NCBI GenBank assembly: GCA_035578175.1
Contig: JAQMRL010000008.1
Span: 8,408,883 to 8,472,882 of the forward strand
Source: Catonia carolina
Lineage: Eukaryota; Arthropoda; Insecta; Hemiptera; Achilidae
DNA: 64,000 nt
Reading direction: 5' to 3'
Part shown: positions 57,268 through 64,000 of the stretch, piece after piece
Numbering within the stretch: the first letter of the stretch is position 1
Layout: each line of letters opens with the position of its first letter
Notes under the pieces: model-generated
Databases searched by the model: none
What the model was told of the DNA's origin: nothing
Seen by the model: the letters and a program-made list of their open reading frames with translations, nothing else
Program-made: the position numbers and the translations under genes

Positions 57268-60200
57268 GTAGTAATTATTTTGTATATTTAATGATAGGCG
57301 CCAACGATTAGAGTCGGTGACAGAAAAATCGCAAAAAATGAAATTTGCAATCTAAGTGAGTAGGCCTACACATTCTACCAAGAAATTGCAACGATTTAAT
57401 CATAACCGGTTCTATTCTATAAATTGGATTTAAAATTATGGATAAAATGGTCGCGGGCGCGAATGAAACACACGGGCATACACTTGCATAAAAATTATGC
57501 AGCCACGATATTATCCCGTTGGCCTAGTCATTTAATTTTTACTTTCTCTTGCGTGATATGAATATACAGGGAAGGAAAAGTGTTTTAATCGCGATTTTTC
57601 TAAATCCTAGTTTTTACCGGATATACACGTTTTCAGGGCCCCTGAACCGAAAAATAAACATTTTTTAGCGATTGGTCTGTGTGTGATCGGGTAAACAAAA
57701 TATCTCAAAAACAGAATAGCGTACGAAGTTGAAATTTAAGTTAGGTACGGTAACACTACGAGATCCGACACTAACGATTTCATTGAAATCGGTCAACCGG
57801 AAGTAGTTTATTCGTGTGATTTTTCACTTTTTTGAAATTTTCTCAAACTGCTGCGATTTTTTAAAAATCGCGTGATGTCTGCTGAAATTCTTAGGGCGAC
57901 TGTGCAGTCTTAAGAATTTTTTTTAACAAATGCGGCTTTTCTATGCATTCTAGGAAAAAATTGTAATAACAAAAGTTGTAGAACATTTAAAAACCTACAA
58001 CTTTTATTTTAAACATTTTTTTGTACATCGCTTAATTTAACAATTAGTGATTTTCTGTATTTTTTTAACATAATTTGTAAAATAAATGATTTTTTATTAT
58101 TGCAGCCTTAGTGAATTTTATTGGAAAGTTTTTATAGGAAAGATTTTTATAGGAAAAATATACCAGAAGATTGGAAAAAGTGGACATAGTCCTGCAGTTC
58201 AAAATAGGGAATAGAAAAAGATGCTCAAATTACAGAGGCAACACACTGATGAGTCAAATGGCAAAGACCTTGGAAAGAATAGAATGTAATAGAATTAGGG
58301 GAGGCATTGAGAGGGAGCTAGGTGAAGAACAACATGAGTTTAGATCAAACAGATGTACAGCAGAAGTATGGTGGACCTCATTTTTGCGATATGTCAACTG
58401 ATTGAAAAAGCTGGGAATTTAATAAGAAGGTGATAATGATTTTCATAGATATATCAAAAGAGTATAATTCAATACAGTGAAAAAGGCTTTGGGAGGAAAG
58501 GAAACTGATGGGAAGTGAGAAAGGGTATATTGGGATTATAAAAGAGAAGTATGAGGGTTATGAATGTAGAGTGAAAACTATGTACGGAGATAATGGTGTA
58601 GTATTGGAAATGGGCTGAAGCAAGGAAGTATTCTGTCCCTTATTCTGTTTAACATGGTCATGAAAGGAATGAACAGAAAAGTAAAAGGAATAATTGGATG
58701 TAAGGATAATAAGATGAATTTTGTGGATAATAAGATGACTTGGGGAGAGAAAGTAGAGAATATGATTCAGCTGGATGCTTGGAATGAAATAATGAAAAGT
58801 TTTTGACTTCAAATAAGTAGAGAGAAGGTAATGGTTTTTGGAAGAGACAGGGGTATCAAGGGGACCATTACACTTGAAAGAGAGGCATGGAGGCTGGTGA
58901 AAATTTTTTAAATATCTAGGGAGTGAGATTTCAGAAGACTGAAAGATAGATGGAGAGATAACAAAGCTGTTGCAAAAAGAAGGAAATATATGTGTATATC
59001 AAGCGGTAAACACTTGTTATTGAACAGAACGATACCAGAGAAGGTCAAATTAATGATTTATACATTGTATTATGCACTAGCAGTGCTATATGGAGAGGAA
59101 ACGTGGGTGATGAATGAGAGAGGAATTGGAGTAGGTTACAGGTAGGGGAGATGAAGTTCTTAATAGCAATAAAGGGTAGGACAAGGAGAGATAAAATAAA
59201 GGAAGTATACAGAGATTAGAGCAGAGCTAAATGTGGAATGATTGAGAGAAGAGAAAATGAGGATAAGATTGTATGGCCATATGAAGAGAATGGAGCTGAG
59301 GAAAGTTTACCTAGAAGGATGGAAGAAGGAAGGTTGGACGAAATGAGATCTAGAGGATGACCAAGAAAAAGATGGAAGGATAAAGTTAAGAGGTGGGTGG
59401 AGGGACGGGGATACAACAACTGGGAATGAATAGAGAAGGAGAAATGGTGGACGGACAGAAGAAGATGGAGAGGCTTGGTGAACACCCAGACCCGGCGATA
59501 GCTGGGTCATCTTTAGTAATGGTTTAATACTAATAGGTAGTTGTAGTTTTTTGCCATTTACTAAAATTTTTTTATATATATTTTGTGCATAAGTAACATT
59601 TTTTCAAAAACTGCCAAATCAATCTACTTAAAATTTTTACACATGGTTTACCTTGCCACTCTACACAACCATGAGTTTTTTGAGTCACTTCAATTAACTA
59701 CAGAAATAACAAAATTAAAAAATTGCCACAAATTCAGGTTCCGAATAGTCTGACAAAAAAATTTCTTTGTTTAAAATAAATTATTTTTCGTTGTAAAAAC
59801 TCATGGTTTTGTAAAAAGGTACTGTAGAAACTGTGTTAAAAATTGAAGTAAAATGGTTGTGTAGTTTTTGAGAAAATGTTCCTATTGTTAACATGGTGCA
59901 ATATAGGGATTCTGTCTCTCCTTAAGTCAAGTTCCTCTTTATCTTGACTCTGATAGTCACAACGGAATCCCAAATTCAATTGTATACAAATATATTTTAA
60001 CCCCTTCTATTCATGACTACATCCAGAAAACTTCATGAGTGCGGAAGGACCTTGGACATACAGATCATCAAACATTTATGGAGAACATCCACTGGAGACT
60101 TTTCGGATCCTGCCATTCCATGACTACCTGCAGTAACGTGACTTTCAGCATAAGTTGAAATTGAAATATATTTCTAACCACCAGAATACGGTAACATAAT

Positions 60201-61448
60201 ACACTTACCAATATTTATAGCACTTTCGTGTATCTTGTACACATCTTCAGTAAATTAAAATTTTTCTACGTCAAAATTTAAAACTTCCTACTCCTACCAA
60301 GGTAGATCCTTATCTACCATGGTAGGGGTAAAACTAATAGGGGCAAAACTTCCTACTCCTACCATGGTGATAAGGATCTACCATGGTAGGAGTAGGAAGC
60401 TTTAAATTTTGACGTAGAAAAATTTTAATGAATTTTAATTTACTGAAGATGTGTACAAGATACATGAAAGCGCTATAAACATTGGTAAGTGTTTTATTTT
60501 ACCGTATTCTGGTGGTTAGAAATATTTCAATTTTAAAAAATACGGCTGTTTAAAATCCTACATAGGATGTTTAATAATATAATAATTGTATCTATCAACA
60601 TTAGTCCTACCCACCCAGCCAGATTTTTTTGCGGTATTAATTTATATTAATATTGTGAAAATATGGTATTTATTTTGTAATATATGTTTATATGTATATG
60701 ATTATTGATGTGTACATTGGTCTTTAGTCCCACTCTGCGTTTTTCTGATCCTGAAACTAAATATTTCTTCCAACAACCCATCTGTAATGTTTCATTGAAG
60801 AAACCCAACCTGTCATATATAGCCTGATTTTTATAAGGAGAGCGCTGGGCTAAACGTGAGACTGCATTAGTACAGTCTTGTATGTACTGCAATAGTATGA
60901 AATCAATAATGGAACAGCATGCCTACAAAATACAATGGGTGTTGTCAATTTTCAACAACACTCTGACTGTAGTATATCTAATTGGCCGGCCCGTGGTGTA
61001 GTGGTCAGCGCAACTGGCTACTATGCCAGGGTCCTGGTTCGATTCCAGATCAGGTCTGGCATTTTTTTTATCTATAAATCACCACATATCATTACCTACG
61101 CACAAGCCCAAGGCTTATGTAGGTATCATCACTCAATAAAAAAAAAGAAAAACTAGTTCGGAGGGGTATGCAGGGTCTAAGTCAAGTATGCGCATGAGTA
61201 GCCCATCGCTCACAGCCAGTGGCTTGGCCTTTATCTTGGAACGATCAGGCGGTATCTCCCACAACATCGTCAAAATTATCTTCTATCAATTTCAATTTTC
61301 TGACAAGAGTTAAATCCTTCAAATAACTTTAGTTGTATTTTTGTTTCAGCAAAAATTACTGATGGGAGGCTCCATTGTCATTGGTTCTTTCATATTCCCG
61401 ATTTATTCTCTTTGCAACCTACAATACTACAACGGTTCAAAAAAATGA
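57145..61448 (+). CDS. Small mitochondrial membrane protein, COX8-like, two exons
   Basis: Exon 1 is 57145-57267 (41 codons, donor CAG|GTAGTA) and exon 2 is 61350-61448 (acceptor TTTGTTTCAG, 32 codons plus TGA); both are phase 0, giving 73 residues. Residues 1-30 are basic and lack acids (MIGAVTRFSGITRRSVMHLQ), like a mitochondrial presequence. Then come TPPTVHMPFQ and one membrane helix (LLMGGSIVIGSFIFPIYSLC), with a short polar end (YYNGSKK). Length, single helix and the P...L.NL..Y pattern fit cytochrome c oxidase subunit 8. AATAAA follows at 61505. COX7-type subunits are the alternative. The 4.1-kb intron is full of repeats. Confidence 0.62.
57535..58120 (-). mobile_element. HINE/DINE-like element, copy n (truncated)
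   Basis: Minus orientation: TTTTTACTTTCTCTTGCG at the low end and the internal TCGGTCAACCGGAAGTAGTT block; decayed after GCAGCCTTAGTG. The GT tract is almost absent. It lies in the intron of the COX8-like gene. Confidence 0.75.
58130..59510 (+). pseudogene. LINE reverse-transcriptase relic
   Basis: Same family as 13055-13985. It is heavily broken, yet fragments such as FIDISKEYNSIQ (an F.D..KA.D box with substitutions), KYEGYECRVKTMYGDNG, FKYLGSEISE-like and GHPDPAIAG-like tails are readable. It spans the fingers-palm to C-terminus. No functional frame. Confidence 0.78.
59511..60160. other. No gene seen; intron of the COX8-like gene
   Basis: AT-rich, without recognised repeats or frames. 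Confidence 0.45.
60161..60530. mobile_element. Foldback element FB2
   Basis: About 370 bp; ends TTGAAATATATTTCTAACCA and CTGGTGGTTAGAAATATTTC are inverse. The arms continue through ACCAGAATACGGTAA, CTTACCAATATTTATAGC and CTACCATGGTAGGAGTAGG to near the centre. Non-coding. FB3 and part of 29625-29800 share its motifs. Confidence 0.8.
60983..61150 (+). mobile_element. tRNA-derived SINE
   Basis: GGCCGGCCCGTGGTGTAGTG (A box region), GGTCCTGGTTCGATTCCAG (B box), then TCTGGCATTTTTTTTATC and a poly(A) end. Nearest relative in the window is 42808-42980. It lies 200 bp before exon 2 of the COX8-like gene. Confidence 0.87.
61350..61448 (+). CDS. COX8-like gene, exon 2
   Basis: Codes the transmembrane helix and C-terminal tail after a strong pyrimidine-rich acceptor; TGA at 61446-61448. 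A polyadenylation signal lies 57 bp further on and an A run follows at 61529. Confidence 0.62.
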   Translation, partial: QKLLMGGSIVIGSFIFPIYSLCNLQYYNGSKK

Positions 61449-61504
61449 ATGTTTTTTGGTAAAGAAAACATGTTATCGTTTGTATTTGTAATATTTTGTA
61501 TACA

Positions 61505-61510
61505 AATAAA
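61505..61510 (+). terminator. Polyadenylation signal AATAAA
   Basis: AATAAA after the TGA of the COX8-like gene, followed within 30 bp by an A run. It gives a compact 3' UTR of about 80 nt. Confidence 0.6.
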
Positions 61511-61624
61511 TTTGTTGCTTTCTTTGTAAAAAAAAAATAGTTGTCTTGCTTTTGAGGGGAGTCATATGCTATGGGTGGTGTTTCAAAAAGGATGAAACTC
61601 GTTTTTAGATGACATGAAGAATGT

Positions 61625-61745
61625 AGTGTTGTTGTTGTTTAGATTTATCAGCTGAAATAAATCAGGCTGGTTTGAACCTCTACTGGTTTTACTAAGTAAA
61701 ATGAGTGAAGTGGTTTACAATCGCTGTCTTCAGTGAGTGGAAATG
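61625..61745 (+). repeat. SINE-like family E, 5' part
   Basis: GTTGTTGTTGTTTAGATTTA, GGCTGGTTTGAACCTCTACT and GTTTTACTAAGTAAAATGAG match the first 120 bp of the family; the rest is missing. Confidence 0.7.
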
Positions 61746-61869
61746 TTTTTTTTTTTGCACCCTGGAGACTAGGAGTATAGGACATGTCAGTTATAACATC
61801 TGAAATAAGGGTATCAGATAAACTAATGTCCCATAGCCGAGCGAGTGAGAGGGAGATATGAGGCGTAAC

Positions 61870-62575
61870 CAGTGGCGGCCTCAGAAATTTTTTTCTGGGT
61901 GGGCCCAGTTATATATTTATATGTTAATATTTTAGGTTAAAAAGTAGCTGTTTATATGAAATGTACATTATTTTTACCTATGTAAAACATATATACATAT
62001 ATACATAAATATATATTTGTCTATGATTTTATAAATTCAATACATTTAGATAACTGATTGAGTACATTCTATCTTTATTTCAGGATTAGTATTGAATAAA
62101 CAAATACAACCTTGTAATTTTTATAAGAAATTTACTAAAGTTAACACTTTAAATACAGTATATGAGTTACAAAAACTGTTTGAAAATATAAAAATCAAGT
62201 CCAAATCCATTATGTTGGTCAAAATTTTGAAGAAATACATAACTAGTCAACTCTCGATTATTGTTTACTTTAAAAAACAAACTGAACTGTAGCCGTCTTC
62301 CTTTTTGAGCTGCAAACTCGTCCACAACTGTATCTGGATCCGACATTAAAGGAAAACTTAACTCTATTTCCATGGATACAATTGCCAGGTTACTAAGTCT
62401 TTGCCCTGTCATAGATGCCCATATATAAGGTTTAATTCGTCTCATTTGTGATAAGTAAATGTTGTAACCATTATTGGTTGCAATCTTGTGGATAAAAATC
62501 CCCGTTGTTTTATTCTTTCAGCCAAGTCATATTAAAAATGGGTGGGCCCGGGCCCACCCGCTAGGACTGCCACTG
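61870..62575 (-). mobile_element. hAT element, internally deleted, with 8-bp duplication
   Basis: Ends CAGTGGCGGCC and its imperfect inverse AGGACTGCCACTG, with GGGTGGGCCC just inside both. GGCGTAAC (61862-61869) and GGCATAAC (62576-62583) form an 8-bp duplication with one mismatch, as for hAT. The minus strand encodes the dimerisation region near the transposase C-terminus (RRIKPYIWASMTGQRLSNLA, IVSMEIELS). Most of the transposase is lost. Confidence 0.85.
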
Positions 62576-62583
62576 GGCATAAC

Positions 62584-62996
62584 TACGCATGCGCTCAAAG
62601 ATTATAACTTTACCGTTATAATCCAAATCTGAAAACATACTCTGTATCTTGTCTAGTCTAGTCTGTCTAGTCTAGTCTAGTCTAGTCTGTATCTTGCTTG
62701 TTAGTTTACTGCATGCATAAACTCTTGCTCACACCAATGAGTAAAATTATACGACAATGTTATTGGAACAGTGTGTATGGCTTGTGCGAGTGAGAGCGTT
62801 ATGCATTCTCTCACTTCCACGGCAAATTATTACAACATTTTAAAAATTGGGGTAATTTATTCATGAATTTTCTCCCTGCATAAGTAGGTTTTTGTTCAAA
62901 CAATTTTGTGGAGTGATTAGCCACATAATAATAATTTCTGTTTCTCGTGTTATGATTATGAACATTAAAATTCTGCATAAAATTATTTTGCCTTGA
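62584..62996. other. No gene seen
   Basis: Apart from the pentanucleotide run, no feature was recognised between the hAT element and the DD41D fragment. Confidence 0.45.
62651..62689. repeat. (TAGTC)n microsatellite
   Basis: About seven pentanucleotide units of GTCTA with one partial interruption, in non-coding sequence. Confidence 0.9.
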
Positions 62997-63346
62997 CCAT
63001 CAATGGCCACCAAGGTCGTGTGACTTGACGCCTTGTGACTTTCATCTTTGCGGTCATCTGAAGTCATTGGTGTATGCCAATAAACCCCGAAACATCAATG
63101 ACTTGAAGGAGGAAATTCGACGGGTTATCGGGCAAATGGAAGTCGAAACTTGTGCAGTAATATCCAATTTCATGGACAGAGTTGATGCGTGCCAGCGCAG
63201 TAGAGGAGGACACATGCATGACATCATTTTTTATACATGAAATCGGAAGGTAAGATGAACTTGTTGATGTATTTATTTTCAGTTTTTCAATAAAATAAAT
63301 CTCTTAATTTGATACATCAAAACCGGCGCTCTTTTTGAATCACCCT
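62997..63346 (+). mobile_element. DD41D Tc1/mariner-like element, 3' end
   Basis: Close to identical to the last 350 bp of 27401-28150. It encodes SCDLTPCDFHL (partly), LKSLVYANKPRNINDLKEEI and MHDIIFYT, and ends with CGCTCTTTTTGAATCACCCT. It lacks one codon (a 3-bp deletion after GAAACTTGT) relative to that copy. The 5' part is missing. Confidence 0.85.
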
Positions 63347-64000
63347 TTATTAGAAATTATTAAAATGGTCCTAACAGTCAAAAATACATTGGAATAATAA
63401 AACTAAGATAAAATTAAGTTAGGATCTAAAGTCGCCTTTTATGCCCAGCAAGTGCTTGTATACCATTAAACATTTTCAGTGTCAGCGAGTCGAGGTAATA
63501 CAGCTGCCCTTACTAAACTACCTGACGACTGTAAAATCTCTGCAATGAAATTGCAGGGAGATAAGTCCAGTCTGTAGGAAGAGTGTTCCAGTGTAGTTAG
63601 TCATTCCACAAATTTTATCCTAGTTTGAGTCTAGCATTTTCTTGAAGCAGGATAACGTCTATTATAGAAAAGCTGTGTCTTTTCCAACTATATATGCATG
63701 TTTTTCCCCACCGCAATCTTACTTATGTGCACTGAAACTACTATTGAACCTAGTTTTTCTAAAAGTTTTAGCGAATATTAAAGAATCCATTAATATTAAA
63801 AAAAATTTCTAGCAGTGTTGTGATCTGAAAACGTTGATACAATTTTTTTTAGTGAATTGTTAAAAATATTGTAACTTGAGAAATTTGTTCTAGAATGATC
63901 GATACGGCTATTAAGAAATTTATATAATGTAAATAGAATTCAATTGTTTGTTTACTCTAAATGATCACACGTAGACATAAGAATCAAAATACAAAATTCT
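63347..64000. other. No gene seen
   Basis: AT-rich sequence to the window edge. No frame, repeat or splice-bounded segment recognised. Confidence 0.45.

Overview
The window is AT-rich animal DNA, almost certainly from an insect. It has spliced genes with GT-AG introns, DD34D mariners, tRNA-derived SINEs and 5'-truncated non-LTR retrotransposons. I cannot fix the order; the repeat mix would suit a large hemipteran-type genome. No bacterial, phage or CRISPR feature was seen.

Two host genes are supported. The larger is a BTBD7 orthologue on the minus strand. I traced 14 coding exons from an ATG at 46253 to a TAG at 2180. Every exon has GT-AG boundaries, and the phases agree throughout, giving 2568 nt and 855 residues. 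The order is myristoylation-type N-terminus, basic segment, BTB1 (exons 3-4), BTB2 (exons 5-6), BACK (exons 7-9) and a BTBD7-specific C-terminal half (exons 10-14). The second gene lies on the plus strand at 57145-61448. It has two exons and encodes 73 residues: a mitochondrial-type leader plus one membrane helix resembling cytochrome c oxidase subunit 8. Its exons are too short for an ordinary ORF scan.

Most of the rest is mobile DNA. The commonest family (14 copies of about 0.5-1 kb) is non-coding. It has 13-bp subterminal inverted repeats (ACTTTCTCTTGCC/GGCAAGAGAAAGT), an internal CA/GT microsatellite and a terminal hairpin. This is the architecture of Helentron-derived HINE/DINE-1 elements. 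Other families are at least five DD34D mariner families, a DD41D Tc1/mariner-like family, a piggyBac-like MITE with TTAA duplications, a hAT remnant with an 8-bp duplication, a pogo-like element, foldback elements, three SINE-like families and several RT or RNase H fragments.

Layout: 0-2.1 kb repeats downstream of BTBD7; 2.2-46.4 kb BTBD7, its introns filled with nested repeats and a 79-bp minisatellite; 46.4-57 kb repeats and apparently empty sequence, including the piggyBac-like element and a near-intact mariner; 57.1-61.5 kb the COX8-like gene; 61.6-64 kb a hAT element, a DD41D 3' end and unannotated sequence. Mobile elements have shaped the host genes directly: one HINE copy ends 22 bp from the exon 12 donor and another starts about 23 bp from the exon 3 acceptor.
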